A stretch of DNA of 64,000 nucleotides, taken from NCBI GenBank assembly GCA_026770025.1, contig JAMXDE010000025.1:842957-906956 (forward strand), written 5' to 3'. The DNA comes from Craspedostauros australis. Taxonomy: Eukaryota > Bacillariophyta > Bacillariophyceae > Mastogloiales > Achnanthaceae. Under the pieces are notes generated by a model, which saw nothing but the letters and a program-made list of their open reading frames with translations, did no database searches and had not been told where the DNA came from. Positions 51,681 to 64,000 of this stretch are shown here, in pieces; within the stretch, counting starts at the first letter, position 1; each line of letters begins with the position of its first letter. A program made the translations under genes and the position numbers.

Positions 51681-54600
51681 GTTTCAATCCCTGCCTCGAT
51701 CAGATCTGCAAGGCCTGCGCCATCATCCTTCCCATCAATTCCATCGGCAAAGCTATCGACAGTATTCGTGCCACCCTCCAAGCCCCATCGCAGAACAAGC
51801 GACCGCAACGTGCCACCAACAACCGCAAACGCCTCACTGCCGGAGATGCAGATGACGCTGAAGGAGACGATGGTGAGCAGTCTCCGTACTCGATACAGAC
51901 AGTCGAGAAGATACCGCCGGAGCTGTTCGAGAAGTATTCCGGCATCATCGTCCACCACGCTCTGCTCGTCGCGAGTCATGAGCTCGACAAGGCCGTCATG
52001 GCGGCGAAGCGCATCTGCGAGCTCAGAATCGATGTTGCCGTGCACGAACGATGCTGGGCGCACATCTGGGACATCCTCGAATACTACGGCCACATCTTCG
52101 TCGATGGGCACGACGCGCGTGACTTGGCTCCAATGCCCTACATCAAAACCAAGGCGAAATCCAAGCGCAAATTCGTGCTCGACATCATGGCCACCAACCT
52201 GGGCAGCTACGGATTTCGGTTCATGGAGGCCTACTTGACGGATGTCGTGCGGGACGTATGGGAGAACCCCAACGCGACAGAGGAAGAGAAGAACAACGTC
52301 CTCCTTGCTGCGCAGAAGACCCGCCTTGCGCATGTGCTGCCAGTGCATCAAGACGACGACCGTGCGTGGAATCATGTCGTACATCGATATTGACTGGAAG
52401 CACACGCGCCGAGAGGGACCGCCGCAGCCTCCTTTCAAGCCGGCATCGCCCTACGACATCATCGACAGCCAGCAAGAGAAGGTGTTGGATCAGTGGGCAA
52501 CCGCTTTCCTGGTGTACAGCAACCCCATTCCGCCTTCCTTGTTGGATGGCGACGTGTTGGACATTCACCGGTACATCAAGCGTGCCGAGCAACCAGAAGA
52601 ACTCGACGAGGATGTGCTTGCCACAGACGTGGCACAAGAACAGACGGAAGAAGCCGATGGGCCGGCTGCCGCTAATGTGGACGATGTTCTTGTCCAGGGA
52701 TCTGAAGCTGCGCACGAGTTGGAGCAGGAGGACGAGTACATCGATGATGGCGAGGCACAACAGCATGTTGCTGCTAGCGATGATGATGATGATGATGATA
52801 TTGTCGAAGTGACAGAAATCATCGACTCCGACGATGACATGGTGGTCCAGGGTCTCCCACAAGAGTACATTCAGCAACAGGCACCTGCGCAAATGACATA
52901 CCAGTACGGCGATGCCGTTGAAGGCCAGTACGGTTACGTCGATGCCGCGGGCCAACCGATGTACGCTGAAGAAGACGGTGCCTACGATTCCGGCGCATAT
53001 GACGACGATGACGGCGAAGAAATTGAAGAGGACGACGCAGGAGCGCAGTTTGAAGACACTGATGAAATGGAGATGCAAGATGGCATGGAGGCTTTGCCAC
53101 CGCTGCGAAATAGAGCTTCGGTATCTGCCATCGATTTCTCCGCAGAACAAGCCGACGAGACCATGGAGATGGCGTACGAAGGTCAGTTCCCATCCAGCAG
53201 CAAGGATGATGATGATGCCGACGACGACGACGACGACGATGATGTCATTGAGGTCGTCCAAACCGATCCCACAAAGGATGTTGCAAACGATGAGGAAGAG
53301 GAGGTTACGTATGATGCCAATACAGCGGATTCCGACCAGTAGCAGTACAAAGGAGAAGATGAAGACGAGGAAGAACAAGAAGAACAAGATGATGATGACG
53401 ACGACAATGACAATGACAATGGCATTGACAACAACGATAATGATGACGACGTCGCTGTTGCTGACGACGACGTGGTTGCTGACGAGATGCAACCACAGCA
53501 GGTGTACGAGACTGACGCATCAGTCGCTATCAAGACCGGCGTCGCGAGCGAGGCGACCGATGATGAAGCAGAACACAACTTGATGGTTGAGATAGGCCGA
53601 AACCGGCGTTGCAGATGTTGGGGAAGACATTGAAGCGACACGGACGAGGAACGCGACGTCGACTTGCGTAGTACAGGTATTTCTGGGGCTGGCAGCACCG
53701 TGGTTGGCAGCGACGTGGAGAAACGATCATGCACCACGGCAGATGGGAGCAGCATCGATGGACGACGATACCATGGGAGCTCCTGACGACGATGTCAAGA
53801 CCGACGGAGCCGACAAGGGTGTGATGGGATCTGGTGCCAACGCAGCTGAGACTGGCGGTGATGCCACTGGGAATGGAAACCAGGCGAATCGTCAAGCACA
53901 GCTCGCGCGAGACGCCGATCGGCGCAAGACATCGCAGTACGGATACACGTCTCAGCTCGAAGATGGGTTACGAGCCAGAAGACACCCACGGATACACTGA
54001 GGAGGAGGTTTCCGAGGCCATCCACACAGAGGACGAAGAAGAAGAAGAACGCCGCCAGAAGAAGGCTCGCGAAACCATGCTCAACCTGGATCAGCAACCG
54101 GCCGATGAAGATCCTGTGCTGCCGGTCGAGGAAGCGAAGATCGTTCAAATCCGAGCGTCTGACAACCTTGCACATTCCTCAGATGATATGGACGCGGCTG
54201 ACGAGCACACGGAGCAAGAAGAAGACTTGGGCAACGAGTCGTCAGAGCTCGAAGAGGCGCCAGAGCAAGATCCCCCGATGGAAACTGAGAATGAGGGACC
54301 GGAAAGCCAGGCCGAGGCAGGTTCCCTCGTGGCATTCGCACGACGTACGCAACAGCAGGATGAAAGCCGCGTCCGCGAGAACCGAAGGGCTCGTGAAGCC
54401 CTGGAAATGGACATGGAGAAGGCAAAGACACACGAAGGTGCCGACACGAAGCAGGATGATCCGATTGTGGACGCGGCAGCTCGTGCGGACCGAGATATCA
54501 TCACGCGACATGCATGGGCCATGAGCAGCAACACCGAGACGACGTTCGATCAACCCACCTCCCTGCCAGCTCAACAGGCGGCGGTATCGGCTTCGAATGT

Positions 54601-57600
54601 GGAGGGGGGTGGCGCACATTGCCGAAAGTCCCGGTGCATCCTCGGTACCAGCATCTGTGGTTGCAGACGATGCCGCTGCCGCGGTTCTCGAAGCGGACTC
54701 AACCAGCTCACACCTTGGGCGCAATGGATGGTGCTGCAGAAGGACTCGCTGTGGATGTTAGCGCGTCTCTCCCGTCGCACCTGCAATCAAGCGGGCGCGA
54801 AGAGGTCGTTGACATGCCTACAACACAGATCCTGCCCGAAGCCAGAGTTTGAAGGCGACTCTCGTGGCGGGCCAGGCTCCAGGCCGATGGTCAGATCGAG
54901 ATCCAAACAAGAGAAGGTGGAACAGGCGATAGCTTTCCCCCGATCGAAGGAGCAAGAATCGATGGTCGCGGGACCATTGGACGGTGCGTCCGAGGCCTAC
55001 GACGAAAAGGGGCGGGCTCTGAAACGTCTGCTGAGGATCCTGTGACAGAAACCGATCAGGAGCCATCCATCGAGATCATTGGTCACGGTCGTGGCAGCAG
55101 AGAGGAGGAAGAAGCCTCCTTGCACAACCTCGAGTCGATGAATTCGGCCACGGAGGCTCACGACGAATCGAGGTGCGATGGATGTCGAGGAAACCACACG
55201 GAGGGACACACCGACGCAGACGTTGATGTCGAGGCAGACATCGATGAAGATGGTGAAGCAAACGGCGGTGCGGAGGCCAACGCGGACGTTGTGGAAGATG
55301 TCGAGGCGGATGTCAAGGCTGACGCAAACTGTCGTGGCAGACGCTGCAGTTGAACTTGAGGCCTCAGCAAGTTCATGACAGCAATGAAGCCATGGAGGGA
55401 CAAGACGCAGTGTGGGTGGAACAGGTGCGACTGTTGCTGTCGCCATCGACGTGGACGACGATGCAAGCAATGGCGATGATGTGGAAATTGCCGATGCCAA
55501 TAATGAGATTGCAACTGAAGACGCCGCTGAAGATGTGGACGTTGATGTTGATGGCAGGCAATGGCGGATGGCGATGATATGGAAGTTGCTGATGCCGCGT
55601 GAAAGCATGGAAGTTGACGATGACGACGATGATGCTACGAAAAGCATGACAGTTGAAGATGCTGCGGATGCGGATGTCGATGCAGATATCGATGTCGATG
55701 TAGATGTAGATGTAGATACGGATCCACCTGTTGAGGGCAACCGACGTCGCAATGCAAAAGAAGAACAGGTCGAATTGATCGATAGTGAGGCTCAAGAAGA
55801 TGAAGTCGCTGATGCTGCTGCTCCTTTCTGCCCCCGTTGTCGACAATGAAGATGGCGAGGCTAAGGCTGAGGCAAATAACCGAGGGTGAAGCTCGCAACG
55901 AACACCACGATCACAAGGATGATGACGACAACAGCAGCCAAGAATGAGGATGCGGACCCAAGGATGCGGAGATGACCACAACAGTGGATGCCAATGCAGG
56001 ACGCACAAGCGGAGACGACCAAGGAGGCAGCGAACAACGAGGCATCAGCCAGCCCCGTCATCGACGCTGACCAAGGTGAAGATGAACCGGAGCTGTCAGT
56101 TCCGGCAGTCGGGAAAGATGCCATCGAGTCGACCGTCCCTACTGCATCAGAAGTACAGCAACAAGACGAGAACGCACCAATCGAAACGGCCGAAGCGGAG
56201 GCCGATTCGCCAATGCAAAACGAAAGAGAGATCGAGCAACCAGACGATACTGCTGATGCTCCTGATGCAGCTGTGTTGGAATCTGCTGGACAAGCATCGG
56301 ATGCCCCACCCGATGTAGCAGACGTCGAGGAGGCCGTCGCAGAAGAGCAAGTCGCTGAGCAAGAGGAGGCGAAGATAGAAGCTACACCGCCACGAGAATC
56401 TGCAAAGCTGGAGCCGGAAGAGACGCTCCATCAGGCAGTGAAGCTGGAATCTGACGAGGCGCAAGATGTAGATATTCCAGAAGCGAGTGAAGTCATTGAA
56501 ATCGATGTCTCGACGAGGGTGCTCCTGAGTGGAGGCTGAGGCTGAGGCTGAAGCAGAAGTAGAAACGGAGGCCGAAGCAGAAGCAGGAACCTGTGCCGAT
56601 TCCAGCCGTGAAGGAATCAATGGAAACAGCGAGGATCAGCAGCCGTCCAACGACGAGCAGCCAACGGAAGCTCAGCAGGCAGGACGATCCCAAGGGGCAA
56701 GAGGGAGAGACTGACGACAAGGCAGCAGCAGAGGAACCATCGCCCAATGGTAGCTGAGTCACCGGCACGGAGAAAACCACGCAGGCGAACGAGATCCAAG
56801 AAAAGTGAGACACCTCAAGAAGTGGTCAGCGAGGATGACAAGAGCGACATTGCGAGCGTCGGTTCGAAGTCCACTGTGAGTGGACGGCGCCGAAGCCACC
56901 CGGTCGAGGAAGCCAACGACCAAGGCTGCCGCACTCAGTGCTATGGCACGCACGCCACGGCTGAAGAAGAAACGTGTCGAAGAATGGAGGCAGCACTGCC
57001 ACCAGTGCCCGAAGTCAACGACGATGCAGACGCTGGCAAAGCCGTCGTCGACAATGCGGACGACGACGTCAGCGAGCTTCACCACGACGATCATAAAGAA
57101 GATCATGGTAACCACGACGAACGACGACGACGACGCGACCAAGGCGGACGATGAACAGGGGAAGGAGAAGGACGGCTCCGACATCCCTGTGAGATCACCA
57201 CAGTCTTGCAAGGCGAGGCGGCAAACAGCAGCTGAAAAGACAGAGGCAGGATATGCTGCCACTCAACCTCAGGATGATGACAAGCAAGCCGATGCCGAGA
57301 AAGGTCCAGAGCAAGATGCTGCAAATGAGAAAGAGGCGGAAGAGGAGAGGCCACTCACCCGGCGCAGCGCCCGCAAAAAGAAGCCGCCGACATCAACGAT
57401 TCCCAAAACTCCGACCCGTCGCAGTCGTCGACAAACAGCAAGAAGCCGCAAGTCCGTGGATGACGAGGCAACGCAAACAAAAATAATGACACGGGCCGTC
57501 CGTCATGTCCGTTTCCAGCCGACGTTCGACGCGATCGTCCACCAGAGCAGCTGCAAAGGCATAGCGGCTGCATCCGAAGACGAAGGCGCAGGCAAGCAGA

Positions 57601-57921
57601 GGAAGCAATGGCCGATGTCGAGAGAACGAACCCACGGCTCCCACACCACGCAAGCGCGCAACCACCCGCAAGCGCGCAACCCGCCCTCCGAGGCATCCGC
57701 TGAACCTCCGTTTCCTCCGTTCACGAAGCGATCTCGGCGCAAGCGCAAGCAGATCTCGGAGGAGAAAATCGAGGTGTCGAAACCCCGCTGCCCCCCCAAA
57801 CCCTCCACACCTGTCACCACGTGGCAACACGCGCCAAGAAGGCCGATCCGGACGAGCAATCGGTAACCAGCGCAACGAGCGTTCGCAGCACGAGAAGCAG
57901 CAGTCCGTCGCAGGCGGCCTA
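51681..57921 (+). pseudogene. 5'-truncated second copy of the large acidic/basic gene
   Basis: It matches the large gene from its FNPYLDQICKAC region to the stop codon. Exon 1, both introns and the N-terminal part are missing. An ATG at 51596 in unrelated sequence happens to be in frame with the junction. The reading frame breaks at a one-base insertion near 52320, at a CAG-to-TAG substitution (53339-53341) and then at many single-base indels. The early stop lies in the part of the copy with few indels and may be real; the later shifts are suspect. It should not be counted as an independent gene. Confidence 0.85.
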
Positions 57922-57993
57922 ATCATAGAGAACAGACTATTGTGTGGGTACACTCGCACGTTCTATCAATGTTCCAGACCACGGTGTCATAGC

Positions 57994-59001
57994 CTATTGC
58001 TTGTCCCACCCAGGGACCGAAAAGATATTGGCGCAGTTGACGATGTTCTGATAGCCTTCCTGCGTCATGGACCGCACTCTCTTCCAACTTCCATGGGGAA
58101 TGCACGTGCATTCGCGCATGGCTCGCGCTCCTGCTGTGAATGTCAATGAGGTTGGTCTTGCGCTTCCAGCCCCATTATCCCCCAGATGAAAACGTCATAT
58201 TGTTCCGCTGTTCAGATTGACATGGCCGTGGCCTGCACGATGCAGCTTGCAAGTCGATGGTGCGCCCCCAAGGCGGATGCCCCACGAACAGATCACCCGA
58301 ACTGCACGTCGATATGCTGACGCATCACAAAACAATCCTTGCCAGGATGGTACCCGTCCCCTGCGGTATGCGTTCCTCAATCTGATCGAGATCGGTAAGC
58401 TTCGCAGGCACGATGCGCCGATTGATCGTGAACGATGCGTGCGGCACATCCGCGATGAAATTGTAAAAGTCACGATGTAGGCCAATATCGGAATTGGTAA
58501 AGACGATCAGCGCCGTTGGATCCTGCGGCATGTACTGTCGCAGAGGCATCAAACATTTCCTGCAGGGAAGGGCAGCTTGTGGTAGGACTTGTGCAGCGGT
58601 AAGATGGCGTCGAAGGCGACGTTTGAAAGCGCCGTCGTTCGTTGACAAAGATAGCAGCGACGAGGTGGACGACGATGTGACGATGCGCATGTTGTTTGGC
58701 ACGCAACATGCTTGCGATCGTGACGTTCTGTGGCTTTGTTGATGGATGGTAGGTTGGATCGGATGGGACGGAGTAGAGGTTGATGAGGTGGTAGATGTGG
58801 ATCGTGGTGTTGTCGCTAGTCGCAGATGGGTCTGTCATTCTGTGTCATGACATGATCCACCACCTGCGGACGTTGCTGAAGACGACTCTGCAATGCCGGA
58901 TTCCCGGAGCATCAAATGACTATCCAGCCACCGCAGACGCCAATCGCAAGAGTGACGCAGAGAATGGTTCTGTCGCGCCATCGTCGCTGAATCAGCTCCA
59001 T
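57994..59001 (-). pseudogene. Second copy of the type II membrane protein gene, frameshifted
   Basis: It aligns along its length with 34961-35959, including the membrane-anchor region and the FTNSDIGL segment. Repeated one-base indels break the frame into short pieces. Since indels here look technical, the true sequence may be intact. It has the same convergent arrangement with the copy of the large gene. Confidence 0.8.
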
Positions 59002-60164
59002 GATGATCGTCAAAGTGCGGCTTGTTCTTGTGAGACAACAGCCTCGCGTCAGGGCCTTACCAAGCTTTGAGCTAAAGAGTGGAGCCAGAGCGAGTGCTGT
59101 GTGATACCACTGAGGTTGTGGTTTGCTCGATACGGTTTGTTTGATTGTAGGTTCTGTTTTGTTGTTTGCATGTTGTGAATGATCAGGAGACGATACAAGT
59201 AAGTGGAGGGGTTTCGAGTGGCTTATTTTTGGCGTGGCCCGGCGACTCCAGCAATGCAAATGGCTTAGACTTTATCACTGGCCGAGCAAGCCATTCCCAT
59301 TGAAGGGTGAAATTGAGGGAGTTGGGGTCATTTCTCAACCTGAGTCTTTGTTGCGCTTGGGAGGTTCTCATTTGGAATACCGGGGGTGTGACGCAGATGA
59401 TCTGTTCGGCTCGGGATCGATTCTCGTTGTGAACGCTTGACAGAGACGTTGGGATTAGCGTGTTGGTTTCGCACAGAGGATTTGTGGAACTTTGACACTT
59501 CGCTCAGAAATCACGTAATTGAAGCAAACATAAGTATCTCCGTGTGAAGTATCTCGACGGTGGCAAACTCCATTGTCGTAACTGAACCGACGATTCCGAC
59601 CGATACCTTCATGATATCATGGCGATGGGACTAATCGCATACTCCGTATTGTTTGTCGTTGAGCGCAAGTACTAACGCCATAATAACCAAGTATTACGAA
59701 AAATTGACAAAATTGTTTCCACAAAATCACAACAAAACAGGACAGAAGTGTCCCTTTGATGTGACAACGGTGACACAGCGCCATCGCCATCAACCATGCC
59801 AACACCAACACCAGGATTGGCATCGACACAGAAGATGGTATCGATGCTGTCATTGAGTCCAACTATGCAGAGGCTTGCATTAACAAAAGGTCCAACCCAT
59901 GCTCTGTATAGTGCTTGGAACAACTACCTGCTGAACACATTCAGCCACGCTTCCGACGATACACATCCAAAGACGCACATCCAACAACGCAGACTCCATC
60001 CGCTTTTCCGTTTTTTGGAGGTGATGGCAGACATCAGATAGCCAATCTATGGCATCGCCCATGTTTCAGCACAGCCAGCCACACTGCCAACTCTGGTGGC
60101 GAAAATTCAGCAATGATCATTGCCGTTTATTCAAAACTAATGCTTGTTGTGTTCGGCATGTGCT
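59002..60164. other. Second copy of the spacer before the copia LTR
   Basis: It aligns to 35960-37090 with many one-base indels. A small number of longer differences occur, such as a missing stretch near 59530 relative to 36475-36490. No gene. Confidence 0.7.
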
Positions 60165-60957
60165 TGTTGGCAATTCCAATATTGTAACCTTGCTGTTTTC
60201 TTGCAATGAAGATGGTGGTGGTGGTTGACTTATTTTGTTTGCTATTTCATTACATAACCAATACTCTTGGTTTTGACTCGTTTTGGTGGGGGGGGTCCTG
60301 TATGTCCTGTCTGTTGATCCAAACCACTAACCAGGAGTCAGATGCAGAGGATGCTCGCCTCTCAAGATGCTCATCATTGTCCCTGTACTTCTCTCTTACA
60401 CTTGTTTGTGTATGCACTCCTATTAGATCCTAACACATTCGATTCATTGGTTCATCACTTTTCTTCCATGAGCATACTACCATGCCGCCGACGTGTAGGC
60501 GCCTTTTGTCTAATTCCGAACTCCTTCTTGACCTTTCAGATCTCGATGACCAATCGTCCATCAATCTTCCTTGTTTCTGCCGATGTTGTAGACGCTGGTG
60601 ATGTGGTGAGCACAACTACCATCCTTGCACCGTGCAGCTGCTCTCTCCACATGCGTTCTCTATTCCTTATTCCATCATCCATATTTGGTCAGATGGTCCA
60701 GGTCTCATTTCGGGTTTAGTTGCAACCTCCATCGATCCTTGCTCGATGCCATGTCGGCTGGTTGACGTACAAAAGTCCTGATCCTCTCAGGTTAGTGTCC
60801 CACGTCCCCATGTGACTCTTGGTGATTTGTGTTAGTCCGAGTTTGTTTTTGTGTTCTCCAAACAAGAAACGTTCGTAACCACGAATATTGTCGCGCTAGT
60901 TGGTCTAGTCGAGGCAAACCCATTGGACGGGCAAGCACATACAATACATCTCCTACA
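60165..60957 (-). repeat. Second copy of the copia A 3' LTR
   Basis: It aligns to 37091-37871 from TGTTGGCAA to the terminal ACA, with frequent small indels. Confidence 0.8.
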
Positions 60958-60975
60958 CCTTCCTGTTTGCATTCG

Positions 60976-63900
60976 GTCACCTCTGAATGTTCTCGCGTGT
61001 CAAGGTACTACTTCTCCGTGTTCACGTTGTAAGTCGGCCTTGATGTTCTTGGTGAATCCGTTGCTTGTATTCTGCTTCCGATTGACGAATGATTCGATGG
61101 TTTTGTTGATTCCATGTTCATTCCCGTAGTGATGGCGCACGTCTATGTGCCTCGATCGTTGGGTGTCGAGGGGTTCTTGGCGATGAACATTGCTCCAATG
61201 TGTCCCACACGACCTTGATCGTGTCTTTCACTGGGACGCTCACACTTTCGAGTACTGCACAACGAAGAGATCTCTTTGCCGCTTCGAAAGAGCACCTATT
61301 CTGCTTTGGGATGAGCTGAGTGGTGACGGCCTTCTGTGCTTTGATCGCCAAAGGGTTGGTAACTGTTGCACAGGTTAGATGAACCCTCCTATTCTGATTC
61401 TCGCGTTCTTTGTCTCCTTCTATTTGCTGTCGCCAGAAGGGCTCCATGTCTCAGTTGTCGTCGTTTGGACATGCTGGATGGATCTTCAAATCCATAGTCC
61501 TTTTTATCGATCACATACTTGTGATCCGATACATCCTTCCTTCATTGCGGCCTTGGTGGGCCATTTCTTACTTTTTACCTTGGAAAGTTCCCTCACAGGG
61601 TTCGCCGATATCTGGTCGCGAGTGCTGATGGGGAAGAGTAGCATACCGACGCCTCGCGGTATTCAGACAATGTCTTCTGGTCCGACCCTCTGCAGTCCGT
61701 TTATCTTCAGAGTGGTTGTACGTGATTTGACCCGGGTTCCTGTGTTGCGTAGCGTTGCATCTTCTCAACCTGGGTTCCGAACTCTTCGATGAGATGTTGG
61801 ATGAATGTGGTTTGACGCAAACGTTGCTCTGTCTTGTCTGGTTTCAGTTCGAATGTTGCAGCTGAGGAAATACTTCCAAGGCCGGCGCGGCTCTCGATTG
61901 TTACCTTGAACTTGCTGGCCATTGGATGTCCTTCAGGAATCCTCCATGCCTTGGGATTCCTCTGCAGCAGAATGCAATTGTCCCAGTAGATGGCCCGATC
62001 ATGCTTCCTTCGTTCGTCTTTCCTGTAGAACGGCAAGGGTCTGGCCTGTCGCTCTGTTCGAAGTGATATTCTTGAGTCGACGACCAACTCTGAACCCTTG
62101 TCTGGCGCTCCTCTGCACAAGTCCGTAGATTGGCTTTGTAGGGTCAGGCCTTCGTCTGGTTGATTGATCCATCCCGTTTGGACAGTTTCATGTCGTCTCC
62201 TTGTCGATGTCCTCCATGCGGAATTCTCGTTACAAACATCTGACGAGTGCGCAGTCCATCTTCTTGATTAGCATGATCACCATCATGACCCATAGGTCAC
62301 TCCATGGAGTGACGGGTGAGTAATGCCTCTTGGAAGTCCACTCCTAGCGACTTGTGAAATAGCCCATGCAACGAGCGCGCTCGTGTGTGCCGTCCGCGCT
62401 TCAACTTGACGACCCATTTGCGCTTGCGGCATCTGCGGCTGTGTGGGATGGCGGTCTTGTTTTGATCTTGCTGTACACCTTGCCGTGTATCCATGGCGTC
62501 GACTCCTTTTTTGAGATGGCTGCTCGATATCCTTTCGATGGATGGGACTGTGTGATTGAAGGCTCCATCGAATGGTCATTGGCTCGATGTGCTTCTCTGG
62601 TTCCCTTGTTCTCGTCTCTGCATCGACAGTCCGATGTTCGATTGCGCGGTGGGACTCGGATGATGATTGCATTCATCCCGTATATTCCATTGTGCTATGA
62701 TGTGATTGATTTTCGATCGCTTCTCCTTCGTCTTCAATCTCTTTGTCATCTGTAATCTCTTGGTTGGAATTCGTCAGTTATCTCATCTGCTGAGTTCGTC
62801 ACTCGCCTCATCGGATTGATGGATCGCTCTCATAGCCTTCTTCCTTTCCGACCTCGTTCATTGAAGTCTGCGAGCTCACGCAGACTCTGGAATACTCTTC
62901 CCATGTAGTCGGTTTGGGATTATTTTCTTTCCCTCCTGCCTGCATGCTTCATGACGTCGAGTTCCCTCTCCTTGCTAGCTACAGTCCACGCTTGCTTGGT
63001 TTGCTTGTGGAGGTCTGGATGGTGTGTCATGTTTAGACCTCTCGCTGGTGTGTTCGGAGGAGTAACGCCCTGTGTCCATCGTCGGCTTCGTCGCCGGATG
63101 TATGCTCTCGTCATCCTCCTGTTGGATTCGACTCCGATCTCCTCGTCATTGTGGAACTAGTTTGGGTTACTGCTCCATCGTCTTCGTCATCCTCCATCGT
63201 CGCTATCTGATAGGATGTGATATCTGTTGATTGTCAGCAAAGATACTCTCTCTCGCTTCTGGGATAGCTTGACACGCATTGCCGTCTTTGGCATTGCTCC
63301 CTTCCGTCCATCTGGTTGTGAAGCTGTCGCGTCTGTCGTTCCTCTTCGCTGGATATGTTGTCGTGCTGTGAATGCCCAGCCACGAACTGTCCGTATGATT
63401 GGTTGAGCCATTTGATGTCTCAAGAGCAGACCAGTGATTTGGTCGTGGTCTTACATGTTGTAGAGCCCTGATGCATGTTGGGGTGTGTCATATCCGATAA
63501 CACCATCTCTTCTCCTCTTTTTCTTGATGTTTGGCGGTGTCCCGCCGTAGGTAGTCTTCAACGACCCCCACCTCTCCAAATGTGCGGAGTGCTCCGCGTA
63601 TGGTGGATCGCTGCCGAAGAATTGTCAATGTGGTGACTCCTTTTGATTCTTTGCTACGGTGTGTTGGCGATGGCGGTGGCAGTGCTTGCAGCTGCTGCCC
63701 ACAGGCCCGTGCCTATACTCTTTGTCCGAGTTGTGCTCCCGTTGAGCAGGAGCGGATCTGTGTAGAGGTACGCGAACTTGCTTTTCCACTCTGCTGTTTC
63801 TGTTGCGGCGTGTTTCGATGCCGTGTATTTCAATTTCACGTTGATGTGCCTTCCGCCTTCGATAAAGATCCTGCGTGGATTTGTTCTCTCCGCATGTTTG

Positions 63901-64000
63901 TGCACCTCGGAAGATGATCTGTTGGTCACCTGATCCAGTGGATTTGATCGTTTGCACAAATCGTTTGATGTATCCTGGTTGGTCCACTTTTGTTGCTTCA
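60976..64000 (-). pseudogene. pol: Second copy of copia A pol, partial and indel-rich
   Basis: It aligns to 37892-40850: RNase H, RT, the acidic linker and the end of integrase. Frames are broken every few dozen bases by single-base indels. The in-frame TGA codons of copy 1 near 38372, 40283 and 40487 are present at the matching places here (near 61450, 63418 and 63622), so they are shared by both copies. The element runs off the window. Confidence 0.82.

Larger units (their letters stand above)
51681..64000 (+). repeat. Large direct duplication, copy 2, error-rich
   Basis: It repeats 28663-40850 in the same order and orientation. From 51681 to about 53340 differences are mostly isolated, mainly transition substitutions. 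One-base insertions and deletions then appear and become dense, reaching several per 100 bp beyond 60 kb, without regard to reading frame. The pattern resembles unpolished long-read sequence near a contig end. The segment continues past the window. Confidence 0.93.

Overview
The window looks like nuclear DNA of a eukaryotic microalga, most likely a stramenopile and possibly a diatom. The reasons are a host gene with a signal peptide followed at once by a Phe-led transit-like segment (the pattern of complex red-lineage plastids), spliceosomal-type introns, Ty1/copia polyproteins of the kind common in diatoms, and long gene-poor stretches rich in simple repeats. The species cannot be fixed from sequence alone.

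Layout. 1-6694 has no gene I can support. 6695-16750 is a DNA transposon outlined by 46-bp terminal inverted repeats. It carries a decayed PiggyBac-type transposase (14953-16059) and is split by an intact copia retrotransposon (7772-14952; 628-bp LTRs that look identical; one 1859-aa gag-pol ORF). 17178-17535 is a 358-bp terminal-repeat retrotransposon in miniature (TRIM) with identical 93-bp LTRs, primer-binding site, polypurine tract and a perfect 6-bp target duplication. 20830-21583 is a foldback element built from 18-bp modules.

Host genes lie at 24.9-36.0 kb: a six-transmembrane K+ channel with a possible plastid-targeting presequence and a C-terminal zinc-ribbon-like tail (24946-26418, +); a protein of about 2431 aa with an alpha-helical N-terminal part, a very long acidic region and a basic tail (27180-34889, +, two predicted introns); and a convergent type II membrane protein, possibly a glycosyltransferase (34961-35959, -).

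37.1-50.5 kb is a nest of transposons on the minus strand: copia element A (37091-44925; gag-pol in one frame interrupted by five TGA codons), an RT/RNase H fragment of a second copia element B (46412-47633), a related LTR (47634-48441), and a PIF/Harbinger transposase (48494-50460) split by a solo LTR at 49188-49993.

From 51681 to the window end the sequence repeats 28663-40850 in direct orientation, 23,018 bp downstream. The first part of this second copy differs mainly by substitutions. From about 53.5 kb one-base indels appear and become denser towards the end, which looks more like uncorrected long-read error than biological decay. The broken genes there should be treated as artefact-suspect. 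I found no operon-like system, CRISPR array, rRNA gene or intact tRNA gene.
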